NCBI RefSeq assembly: GCF_014243445.1 | Contig: NZ_JACLQD010000002.1 | Coordinates: 806,001 to 870,000 of the forward strand | Reading direction: 5' to 3' | DNA: 64,000 nucleotides | From: Paragemmobacter straminiformis | GTDB lineage: Bacteria; Pseudomonadota; Alphaproteobacteria; Rhodobacterales; Rhodobacteraceae | Part shown: positions 9,801 through 16,065 of the stretch, piece after piece | Numbering within the stretch: the stretch's first letter is position 1 | Layout of the letters: every line of letters begins with the position of its first letter | Program-made: the position numbers and the translations under genes | Notes under the pieces: generated by a model | Seen by the model: only the letters and a program-made list of their open reading frames with translations | Databases searched by the model: none | What the model was told of the DNA's origin: nothing

Positions 9801-9881
9801 TTCGTCGTGCCTGCGTTCTACACGGTGATCTCGCGCGCCGAGATGGCGAAACCCGCCGAGGAGCCTGTCGAGGCGCATTGA
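6819..9881 (+). CDS. RND (HAE-1/AcrB-like) efflux permease
   Basis: This 1020-residue protein, close to the usual length of AcrB-type pumps, opens with IFIKRPVLSTVLGLLILLLG. It has two sets of six transmembrane helices and two large periplasmic loops. TM4 carries the proton-relay Asp pair in GLVVDDAIVVVENIHRH. The second half contains LITLIGLITKHGILLVEFANQ, typical of the family. Together with the adaptor it should export hydrophobic compounds using the proton gradient, probably with a TolC-like protein encoded elsewhere. Drug, solvent or metabolite substrates cannot be assigned. Confidence 0.94.
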   Translation: MSPSDIFIKRPVLSTVLGLLILLLGFQGLSSLSIRQYPKVDETVITISTIYPGAAPELIQGFITSPIAAAVATTENVDYVTSSSRPSSSTVTVSMRLGANPDVALTEVMSKVQQVRSQLPSEAEDPTIVKGTGMNFATMYLAMQNPNMTAEQITEYIQRVIRPRMSTIPGVAEIQVIGAANYAMRVWVDPVKLAGRGVTAAEVLAAINASNFLSAPGKTQNEYVAYAITLQSTLQTPEAFAALPVRATGDDVVRLGDVARVSLEAKSSDTIVNFNGQPGTFIGIFPTPGANPLDMSAEVIKALPSIQSSLPDGMLLTMMYDSTEQISASIDEVFKTIAEAVTIVVVIILLFLGSFRSVLMPIVTIPLSLTGVLFVLFLFGYSINLLSLLAMVLAIGLVVDDAIVVVENIHRHIEEGFRPIQAAFLSMKEIFGAVVAMTITLAAVFAPLAFTGGLTGSLFREFAVTLAGAVVISGVVALTITPMMAARVLKQGHSSRFQTAVDRAFDRLAAWYERRVSSSLDYRPVTFLMVAVLVSLTGYLFLKTSTELAPEEDSGALFSFVNAPPYATSAYTRTYIDQMRDLTKDLPELSANFSIVGFGGATNSGIALWAFKDWSERERSQKEIQADLQGRISPITGVQAFVFAPPSLPGAGGGLPISMVLQSTGPSDRIFEVAEEIKAKAQASGKFIIVQNSLAYNAPQITVKIDRDRAAALNLPASDIGRTLGLLVGGGAVAQFDRDSNSYDVILQVPEEYRNNPERLRDFYVRSATGAMVPLSAVITVETGVAPSAIEQFNQLNSTTLSALPIPGVSTGDGLQTLVDAARPLLPDGFFIDYSGQSRLEVTEGNTIMIAFAAAIVVIYLVLAAQFESFRDPLIILMSVPLSIFGAIIPLNIGLGTLNIYTQVGLITLIGLITKHGILLVEFANQARRERGLSRRDAIVAAAKVRLRPILMTTAAMALGVIPLIIASGAGAAARYSVGLVIFSGITVGTMFTLFVVPAFYTVISRAEMAKPAEEPVEAH

Positions 9882-9911
9882 CGCGCCCGACGATTTTTCT
9901 GCGAAAAATCA

Positions 9912-9941
9912 GGGCGATCCGGCCGAGGCGCCGGATCGCCC
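9912..9941 (-). terminator. Intrinsic terminator of the DUF1330/GntR transcript
   Basis: A perfect 11-bp stem (gggcgatccgg / ccggatcgccc) with an 8-base loop is followed, on the minus strand, by TGATTTTT. A second small hairpin (gattttt / aaaaatc, 9892-9910) adjoins it. Together they can separate the convergent RND pump gene and DUF1330 gene. Confidence 0.75.
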
Positions 9942-9950
9942 CTCCTGCCG

Positions 9951-10238
9951 CTAGAGACCTTCGACGATGACGACCTGCGCCACGCAGGCCCCTGCCCTTT
10001 GCGCCTTGGCCGCCTGATATTCGGCGCTGGCATAGCAGGCGCGGGCGGCGGAAAGGCTGGGAAATTCGATCACGACATGGCGGGCGAAGGCGGGGCCTTC
10101 GAGCGTTTCCGCCTCGCCTCCGCGCGCCAGAAACCTTGCGCCATGCGCGGCGAATGCGGCGGGGGCAAGCGCCTGATAGCCCGCGTAGGCCTGCGCGTCG
10201 GTGACGGTGACATGGGCGATCCAGTAGGCGGGCATCAT
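9951..10238 (-). CDS. DUF1330 family protein
   Basis: This 95-residue protein (MMPAYWIAHVTVTDAQAYAGYQ...) matches the DUF1330 pattern, a dimeric alpha-beta barrel-like small fold with YAGY near residue 20 and VVIEFPSLSAARACYASAEYQ in the middle. A role is not established for the family; such folds are often small-molecule isomerases, monooxygenases or regulators. It overlaps the GntR gene upstream by ATGA, so the two are co-translated and lie divergent to the DUF1185 operon. A function in the same catabolic pathway is inferred from context only. Met2 is an equally good start. Confidence 0.8.
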   Translation of the reverse strand: MMPAYWIAHVTVTDAQAYAGYQALAPAAFAAHGARFLARGGEAETLEGPAFARHVVIEFPSLSAARACYASAEYQAAKAQRAGACVAQVVIVEGL

Positions 10239-10900
10239 TCCCCCTGAAGCAGGCGCTGCGCTATGGCCGACGCTTCGGTCAGGTGGTCATGCACGGCACG
10301 GGCCGCCGCTTCGGGGTCGCCTGCGGTGATGGCATCGGCGATGCGGGTCATGCGGGCCTGTCCGGAAACATGGCGGTCGGTGGTGGCAAGGGTCAGGGCG
10401 CGCAGGCGGCTGATGCGCCCGTTCAGACGCCGGACGATCTCCCATGCGATATGGTGGCCCGCGGCGCGGAAGATGCATTCGTAAAAGCGGGTCGTCGCAT
10501 CGAAAAGCGCGGTCTCGCTGCCGTTCTGCGCGGATTGCAGGGCGGCAAGGGCCGCGTGCAGATCGGCCTTGACCGCATCATCCGCGATGCGGGCGCAATC
10601 GGCGGCGGCGCGGGATTCGAGAAGCAGGCGGATGTCATAGATCTGGCGGGCCTGATCCCAGTCGAGCCGTGCCACGATGGGCCCCTTGAGCCCCGCACTG
10701 TCGACCAGACCTTCGGCCTCGAGGATGCGGATCACTTCGCGCACGACGCTTCGCGAGACGCCGAGTTGGTCGCAGAGCGTGCGCTCGACAAGGCGTTCGC
10801 CGCTTTTGAAGCGGCCCGAGATGATTGCCGTGCGCATCCGCGCAAGGACCATCTCGCGCAGGCGTTGCGGCATTTCGTGGATCTTCAGATCGTCATCCAT
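10235..10900 (-). CDS. GntR/FadR-family (FCD) transcriptional regulator
   Basis: This 221-residue protein has an N-terminal winged-helix domain (about 15-75) with GERLVERTLCDQLGVSRSVVREVIRILEAEGLV, typical of GntR, and a C-terminal all-helical FCD ligand domain. The His and Asp residues that usually bind metal in FCD domains are only partly kept: FYECIF replaces the FHxxL-type His and RMTRIADAI replaces the HxxI His, while the distal AVHDHL His is present. It is transcribed away from the DUF1185 operon, and a palindrome lies between them, so it probably represses that operon and itself in response to a pathway metabolite. Confidence 0.9.
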   Translation of the reverse strand: MDDDLKIHEMPQRLREMVLARMRTAIISGRFKSGERLVERTLCDQLGVSRSVVREVIRILEAEGLVDSAGLKGPIVARLDWDQARQIYDIRLLLESRAAADCARIADDAVKADLHAALAALQSAQNGSETALFDATTRFYECIFRAAGHHIAWEIVRRLNGRISRLRALTLATTDRHVSGQARMTRIADAITAGDPEAAARAVHDHLTEASAIAQRLLQGE

Positions 10901-10958
10901 AGGACAAAACTAGCCGCTTTGTGACAGGGCTGCAACGACTCGTTGACAGATGGTCTTA

Positions 10959-10968
10959 TGGTATACCA
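10959..10968. promoter_or_regulatory. Candidate GntR operator TGGTATACCA
   Basis: A perfect 10-base palindrome, TGGTATACCA, lies between the divergent GntR gene and the DUF1185 operon, 31 bases before the latter's ATG. It sits 10 bases downstream of a TTGACA hexamer at 10943-10948. Its shape (TNGTATACNA core) resembles operators of FCD-type GntR regulators. Confidence 0.6.
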
Positions 10969-10998
10969 AACTATTCCAAACAACCCGATAGGTGGACC

Positions 10999-11601
10999 AT
11001 GCCCGCGATCATCCGCAAAACCCTGCTTCATGTCGAAACCACGCTGATCGAGGGCGGACGTGCGGCCCCGGTGCCGCTGAAGCTGATCGCGGCGGCGGCG
11101 GTGGTGAAGAATCCTTGGGCGGGGCGCGGTTTCGTCGAGAACCTGAAGCCGGAAATCCACGATGTCGCACCCGAACTGGGTGCGCTGCTGACGGGGATGA
11201 TCCTTGAGGCGGCGGGGGGAGGCGAGCGGATCGAAGGCTATGGGAAGGCGTCGATCGTGGGGCTGGACGGCGAGGTGGAACATGCCTCGGCGCTGATCCA
11301 CACGCTGCGGTTCGGCAACCATTACCGGCAGGCGGTGGGGGCAAAGACCTATCTTGCCTTCACCAACATTCGCGGCGGGGCGAATACGCCCGTGATGATT
11401 CCGCTGATGGACAAGAACGACGAAGGGCGGCGGTCGCATTACCTGACGGTGCATTTCGCCATTCCCGATGCGCCGGCCGCGGACGAGATCGTCGTGGCGC
11501 TTGGCGCGTCCATCGGGGGGCGTCCGCATCACCGGATCGGCGACCGTTATCAGGACCTGAAGGATTTGGGCCATGACGCAACGAACCCTGCGGCTGTCTG
11601 A
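10999..11601 (+). CDS. DUF1185 ('amino acid synthesis') family protein
   Basis: This 200-residue protein starts MPAIIRKTLLHVETTLIEGG. The ATG at 10999 fits the family, and an in-frame upstream extension would run through the operator region. Conserved-looking stretches are KNPWAGRGFVENL, EGYGKASIVGLDGEVEHASALIHTLRFGN and FTNIRGG. Solved members of this family (PF06684) have a Bacillus chorismate-mutase-like fold, but no reaction is proven. It is the first gene of an operon with an alpha/beta hydrolase, a flavin reductase, an LLM monooxygenase and an aldehyde dehydrogenase, which suggests a step in a ring- or amide-degrading pathway. Its end overlaps the hydrolase gene by 29 bases. Confidence 0.85.
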   Translation: MPAIIRKTLLHVETTLIEGGRAAPVPLKLIAAAAVVKNPWAGRGFVENLKPEIHDVAPELGALLTGMILEAAGGGERIEGYGKASIVGLDGEVEHASALIHTLRFGNHYRQAVGAKTYLAFTNIRGGANTPVMIPLMDKNDEGRRSHYLTVHFAIPDAPAADEIVVALGASIGGRPHHRIGDRYQDLKDLGHDATNPAAV

Positions 11602-12385
11602 CGGGGCCACCGTCGCGGCCCTGGATGTGGGGCGGGGCGAGCCGCTCTTGCTGATCCACGGCGTGGGCATGAATGCCCGCGCATGGGCGCCGCAGATCGC
11701 GGACCTGTCGCATGACTATCGGGTGATCGCGGTCGATATGCCGGGGCATGGCGGGTCGTCCCCCCTGCCCCGTGGTGCGGGTTTGCGCGACTATGTGGCA
11801 TGGGCCGCGCGCGTGATCGAGGCGCTGGCGCTTGGCACGGTGAATGTCGCGGGCCATTCGATGGGGGCGCTGATCGCCACGGGGCTGGCTGTGGATTGCC
11901 CCGAATTGCTGCGCCGCGTCGCGGTGCTGAACGGCGTGCATCGCCGCACGGCGCAGGCGCGGGCGGCTGTCGAGGCGCGGGCCGCACAGATCGCGGCGGG
12001 AGACTATGACACCGAAGCCCCGCTTGCGCGCTGGTTCGGGCCGCAGGACGGGGCGGTGCGCGCGCAGGTGGCCGGATGGCTGCGGGCCGTCGATCCGCAG
12101 GGCTATGCCACCGCCTATGATGCCTTTGCCAAGGGCGATGATGTCTATGCCGACCAGTGGCACCGCATCACCTGCCCCGCCCTTGTGCTGACGGGGGATG
12201 GCGACGCCAATTCGACGCCGGACATGACCTGCACCATGGCGGCTTCGGCCCCGCGCGGGCGGGCCGTGGTTGTCAGGGGGCACCGGCACATGGTGAACCT
12301 GACCGCCCCCGACGAAGTGTCGCGGGCCTTGGGCGACTGGCTGAAGACGCCTTTGATGATCGAACGGGACGGGGTGCGCGCATGA
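11573..12385 (+). CDS. Alpha/beta hydrolase
   Basis: This 270-residue alpha/beta-hydrolase-fold protein has the oxyanion segment LLIHGVGMNARAW, nucleophile elbow GHSMG (Ser96), an acidic residue in LVLTGDGDANSTPD (Asp209/211), and His239 in RGHRHMVNLTAPDEV. It is RutD- or 3-oxoadipate-enol-lactonase-like in size. In this operon it probably hydrolyses the product of the flavin-dependent monooxygenase, such as an ester, lactone or carbamate. It overlaps the DUF1185 gene by 29 bases and the flavin reductase gene by ATGA. An ATG a little inside this frame could also serve as the start, but I kept the longest frame with a sound N-terminus. Confidence 0.88.
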   Translation: MTQRTLRLSDGATVAALDVGRGEPLLLIHGVGMNARAWAPQIADLSHDYRVIAVDMPGHGGSSPLPRGAGLRDYVAWAARVIEALALGTVNVAGHSMGALIATGLAVDCPELLRRVAVLNGVHRRTAQARAAVEARAAQIAAGDYDTEAPLARWFGPQDGAVRAQVAGWLRAVDPQGYATAYDAFAKGDDVYADQWHRITCPALVLTGDGDANSTPDMTCTMAASAPRGRAVVVRGHRHMVNLTAPDEVSRALGDWLKTPLMIERDGVRA

Positions 12386-13314
12386 CCGGAAAGCCACCCC
12401 TCGACCGCCGTGCGCTGCGCGACGCCTTCGGCACCTTCATGACGGGCGTCACCGTGGTGACGACACGGGATGGCGGTGGCAAACCGCTCGGGTTCACGGC
12501 GAATTCCTTTTCATCGGTCTCTCTCGACCCGCCGCTGCTGCTGGTGTCGATCGCGCGGTCTTCGGCCAATTACGCGGCTTTCACGGCCGCCGGGGGATTT
12601 GCGGTGAATATCCTGTCGGAAGGGCAGAAGGATGTGTCCAACACCTTTGCCCGCCCTGTCGAGGACCGCTTCGGGTCGGTCTATTGGCGGTGGGGGCCGG
12701 CAGGGTCGCCGCTTTTGTCGAATGTCTCGGCATGGTTCGATTGCAGCCTGCACCAATGTGTCGAAGCCGGTGACCATGCCATTCTGATCGGGCGGGTCGA
12801 GGCGTTCGAGGCGGCGACCGCGCCGGGTCTTGGCTATTATCGCGGCAGCTATTTCACCCCGTCCGAGACGGCGAGTGCGGTGGCCTCGGGCCCCGAGGTG
12901 GTGGTATCGGCCCTGATCGAGCGCGACGGGCATGTGCTGCTGCAAGACGATGGCACCGGAGGGTTGACCCTGCCCACGGCGCGGGTCGGGCGTGATGGCG
13001 CATCGGCCACGCTGGCGCGCCTGATCGCGGCGACGGGCGTGCAGGCGGCGCCGGGCTTCATCTATTCGGTTTACGAGGATGTGGCGCGGGGCCACCAGCA
13101 TATCAGCTTTCTCTGCCCCGCCACGGGCGGCGCGCCGGACAGGGGCGCTTTCGTCGAGATGTCGCCCGACGCTTTGGGCGACGTGACCGATCCCGCGATG
13201 CGGACCATGCTGGAGCGGCTGGCCGAGGAATCGCGGGTGGGCAATTACGGCATCTATTTCGGCAATCAGGACGCGGGTCGGGTTGCGCTTGTTACCAAAG
13301 GCAAAACATCATGA
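12382..13314 (+). CDS. Flavin reductase fused to a degenerate Nudix-like domain
   Basis: The protein has 310 residues. Residues about 5-165 are a flavin reductase-like FMN-binding domain (RDAFGTFMTGVTVVTT, GFTANSFSSVSLDPPLLLVSI, GYYRGSYF), as in RutF and HpaC, which supplies reduced flavin to two-component monooxygenases. Residues about 168-310 (VVVSALIERDGHVLLQDD...) resemble a Nudix hydrolase fold. The Nudix-box Glu residues are absent, however: the helix reads ATLARLIAATGVQA where REUxEExGU is expected, so this half should not hydrolyse nucleotides. It is probably partner of the LLM monooxygenase encoded next (ATGA overlap). Confidence 0.87.
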   Translation: MTGKPPLDRRALRDAFGTFMTGVTVVTTRDGGGKPLGFTANSFSSVSLDPPLLLVSIARSSANYAAFTAAGGFAVNILSEGQKDVSNTFARPVEDRFGSVYWRWGPAGSPLLSNVSAWFDCSLHQCVEAGDHAILIGRVEAFEAATAPGLGYYRGSYFTPSETASAVASGPEVVVSALIERDGHVLLQDDGTGGLTLPTARVGRDGASATLARLIAATGVQAAPGFIYSVYEDVARGHQHISFLCPATGGAPDRGAFVEMSPDALGDVTDPAMRTMLERLAEESRVGNYGIYFGNQDAGRVALVTKGKTS

Positions 13315-14348
13315 AATTCTCGCTTTTCGTGCATATGGAACGGATCAGCCCGTCGGACCCCGAACCGCGGCTTTACGAGGAGATGCTCGAGTTGTGCCGC
13401 ATGGCCGACGAGGGCGGAATGCATGCGATCTGGACGGGCGAGCATCATGGCATGTCCTTCACCATCGCGCCGAACCCGCTTTTGAACCTTGTCGATCTGG
13501 CGCGGCGGACCAAGAATGTCCGCCTTGGCACGGGGACGGTGATCGCGCCCTTCTGGCACCCGATCAAGCTGGCCGGAGAGGCCGCGATGGCCGACATCAT
13601 CATGGACGGGCGGCTTGACCTTGGCATTGCGCGGGGGGCCTATAGCTTTGAATATGACCGTGTGATGCCGGGGCTGGATGCGTGGAACGCGGGCGGGCGG
13701 ATGCGGGAATTGATCCCTGCGATCAAGGGCTTGTGGGCCGGAGACTATGCGCATGAGGGGCAGTATTGGCAATTCCCCGCCACGACGAGCGCGCCCCAGC
13801 CGCTGCAACAGCCGCACCCGCCCATCTGGGTTGCGGCCCGCGACCCCAACAGCCACGAATTCGCGGTGGCCAACGGGTGCAACGTGCAATGCACGCCGCT
13901 GCACAACCCGTTCTCGGAGATCGAGAGCCTGATGCAGCGGTTCAACGACGCCTGTGCCAAGGCGCCGGAGGTGGCGCGCCCCAAGATCATGGTGCTGCAG
14001 CATGGCTATGTGGCCAAGGATGCCGCCGATGCCGATCTTGCCGCCGAGGAATTGAACCGCTTCTATTGCTATTTCGGGGCGTGGTTCCTGAACAAGCGGC
14101 CGATCTCGAAGGGGATCATCGAGCCGCTGACTGTAGAGGAGATCGCGGCCCATCCGTTCTATTCGGCGCAAACGATGCGCGATAACCTGTTGATCGGGGA
14201 TGTGTCCGAGGTGATCGGAAAACTGCGGAAGATCGAAGCTTTGGGCTATGACGAATTCTCGCTCTGGATCGACTCGGGCCAGACCTTCGAGCGCAAGCGC
14301 GACAGTCTGAAACGGTTCATCGAAGACGTCATGCCCGCCTTTGCCTGA
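13311..14348 (+). CDS. LLM-class flavin-dependent monooxygenase (bacterial luciferase-like)
   Basis: This 345-residue protein of the luciferase-like TIM-barrel family has MHAIWTGEHHGMSFTIAPNPLLNL near residue 42, VRLGTGTVIAPFWHPIKLAGEAA near 75 and PPIWVAARDPNSHEFA near 172. Such enzymes use reduced FMN and oxygen, delivered here probably by the flavin reductase encoded just upstream (ATGA overlap). RutA, the pyrimidine-ring monooxygenase, is a relative by family, but overall context (DUF1185, ALDH, no rutB/C/G) argues for a different substrate. It is cytoplasmic and presumably dimeric. The substrate is unknown. Confidence 0.9.
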   Translation: MKFSLFVHMERISPSDPEPRLYEEMLELCRMADEGGMHAIWTGEHHGMSFTIAPNPLLNLVDLARRTKNVRLGTGTVIAPFWHPIKLAGEAAMADIIMDGRLDLGIARGAYSFEYDRVMPGLDAWNAGGRMRELIPAIKGLWAGDYAHEGQYWQFPATTSAPQPLQQPHPPIWVAARDPNSHEFAVANGCNVQCTPLHNPFSEIESLMQRFNDACAKAPEVARPKIMVLQHGYVAKDAADADLAAEELNRFYCYFGAWFLNKRPISKGIIEPLTVEEIAAHPFYSAQTMRDNLLIGDVSEVIGKLRKIEALGYDEFSLWIDSGQTFERKRDSLKRFIEDVMPAFA

Positions 14349-14355
14349 GGGACCT

Positions 14356-15822
14356 ATGGACCGTTTCCAGCTGTACATCGACGGGGCCTTTGTCGACGGA
14401 GCCGCGACCTTTCCGAGCCTCGACCCGGCGACGGGCGCGGTCTGGGCCGAGATGCCCGAGGCGCGGGAGGCCGAGGTCGATGCCGCCGTGCGCGCGGCGC
14501 ATCGGGCGGGACGCAGCGGGCCCTGGCCTGCGATGACCCCGACGGCACGGGGCAAGCTGTTGATGCGGCTGGCCGATCTGGTGCAGGCGGCGGCACCGCG
14601 GCTTGCGGCGCTCGAGACGCGGGATACGGGCAAGATCATCCGCGAGACAAGCGCCCAGATCGCCTATGTGGCGGATTACTACCGCTATTACGCAGGGATC
14701 GCGGACAAGATCGAAGGCGCGCATCTGCCCATCGACAAGCCGGATATGGAGGTATGGCTGCGCCGCGAACCTGTCGGGGTGGTGGCTGCCATCGTGCCGT
14801 GGAACAGCCAGCTTTTCCTGTCGGCGGTCAAGATCGGGCCTGCGCTGGCGGCGGGTTGCACGGTGGTGCTGAAGGCATCCGAGGATGGCCCCGCGCCGAT
14901 GCTGGAATTTGCGCGGCTGGTGCATGAGGCGGGCTTCCCTGCGGGGGTGTTCAACGTGGTGACGGGCTTCGGGCCGAGTTGCGGTGCGGTGCTGACGCGG
15001 CACCCGCTGGTGGACCACATCGCCTTTACCGGCGGGCCGGATACGGCGCGGGCCGTGGTGCGGGGGTCGGCAGAGAACCTCGCCTCGACCTCGCTCGAGT
15101 TGGGGGGCAAGTCGCCCTTCATCGTCTTTGCCGATGCCGATCTGGACAGCGCGGCCAACGCGCAGGTGTCGGGGATTTTCGCGGCGACGGGGCAAAGCTG
15201 TGTCGCGGGCAGCCGCCTGCTGGTGCAAGGCGCGGTGAAGGATGCGTTTCTGGCCAAGCTGAAGGCCAAGGCCGAGGCGATCCGCGTCGCGGCACCCGAT
15301 GACATGGCGACCGAGGTCGGACCGCTTTGCACCCTGCGGCAGCGCGACCGGATCGCGGCGCTGGTGGGCGAAAGCCTTGCCGCGGGGGCGCGGCTGGTGA
15401 CGGGGGGCAAGGTGCCTGCGGGGGCCGGGTTCTATTATCCGCCAACGATCCTTGACTGTTCCGACGCCCCCGATGCGCCTTGCGTGACGCAAGAGCTGTT
15501 CGGGCCTGTCCTTTCGGTCGTAAGCTTCGAGACCGAGACCGAGGCTTTGGAAATTGCCAATGGAACGGCCTATGGGCTTGCGTCGGGTGTGTTCACCGCC
15601 TCGTTGACGCGGGCGCACCGGATGATCCGGGGGCTGCGGGCGGGGGTGGTCTGGGTGAACACCTATCGCGCGGTGTCGCCCATAGCGCCCTTTGGCGGGT
15701 CGGGCCTGTCGGGCCACGGCCGCGAGGGGGGGCTGGCGGCCGCCTTGGATTACACCAAGGTCAAGACGGTGTGGCTGCGCACCTCGGACGATCCGATCCC
15801 GGATCCCTTCGTGATGCGATAG
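14356..15822 (+). CDS. NAD(P)-dependent aldehyde dehydrogenase
   Basis: This 488-residue ALDH-superfamily enzyme has Asn150 in PWNSQL, Glu248 in LELGGKSPF and the catalytic Cys282 in GQSCVAGSR. I chose the ATG at 14356 (MDRFQLYIDGAF), which has a gaggga ribosome-binding site seven bases ahead; an in-frame TTG at 14341 overlaps the upstream gene and gives no conserved residues. As last gene of the DUF1185 operon it should oxidise an aldehyde released by the upstream steps to an acid. The natural aldehyde cannot be named from sequence. Confidence 0.92.
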   Translation: MDRFQLYIDGAFVDGAATFPSLDPATGAVWAEMPEAREAEVDAAVRAAHRAGRSGPWPAMTPTARGKLLMRLADLVQAAAPRLAALETRDTGKIIRETSAQIAYVADYYRYYAGIADKIEGAHLPIDKPDMEVWLRREPVGVVAAIVPWNSQLFLSAVKIGPALAAGCTVVLKASEDGPAPMLEFARLVHEAGFPAGVFNVVTGFGPSCGAVLTRHPLVDHIAFTGGPDTARAVVRGSAENLASTSLELGGKSPFIVFADADLDSAANAQVSGIFAATGQSCVAGSRLLVQGAVKDAFLAKLKAKAEAIRVAAPDDMATEVGPLCTLRQRDRIAALVGESLAAGARLVTGGKVPAGAGFYYPPTILDCSDAPDAPCVTQELFGPVLSVVSFETETEALEIANGTAYGLASGVFTASLTRAHRMIRGLRAGVVWVNTYRAVSPIAPFGGSGLSGHGREGGLAAALDYTKVKTVWLRTSDDPIPDPFVMR

Positions 15823-15825
15823 CGG

Positions 15826-16065
15826 TCAGTCGCGCATCCGCATCCGGAAGCGGTTGCGCATTTCGCGCATGCGGAAGAACACGCCCGCGACAAGGAAGAA
15901 CATCGCGACGAACATGAATCCGCGCCACGTGCCGTTGTTCGGGGTTTCGGCGGGCAGCGTTCCGGTGACCTGCCACATGACCAGCACCCCTGCCCCGAAG
16001 GCGAGGACGAAGCGGCGGATCATGCGGCAGGTCAGGCAGGCGACTTTTTCCATGGCGATGCTCAT
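15826..16065 (-). CDS. Small two-helix membrane protein downstream of motB
   Basis: This 79-residue protein has two hydrophobic helices (about 19-35, FVLAFGAGVLVMWQVTG, and about 48-63, GFMFVAMFFLVAGVFF). It has a CLTC pair near residue 10 and a very basic Arg/Met-rich tail (RMREMRNRFRMRMRD). Its ATG overlaps the motB-like stop (ATGA), so it is probably translated with the stator genes. I do not recognise the family. An internal Met5 could also start it. A role in stator assembly or stability is only a guess from context. Confidence 0.7.
   Translation of the reverse strand: MSIAMEKVACLTCRMIRRFVLAFGAGVLVMWQVTGTLPAETPNNGTWRGFMFVAMFFLVAGVFFRMREMRNRFRMRMRD

Noticed and set aside
6903-9878. Long antisense frame opposite the RND pump
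   Set aside because: Arg/His/Asp-rich with no domain; it mirrors the pump's codon bias.
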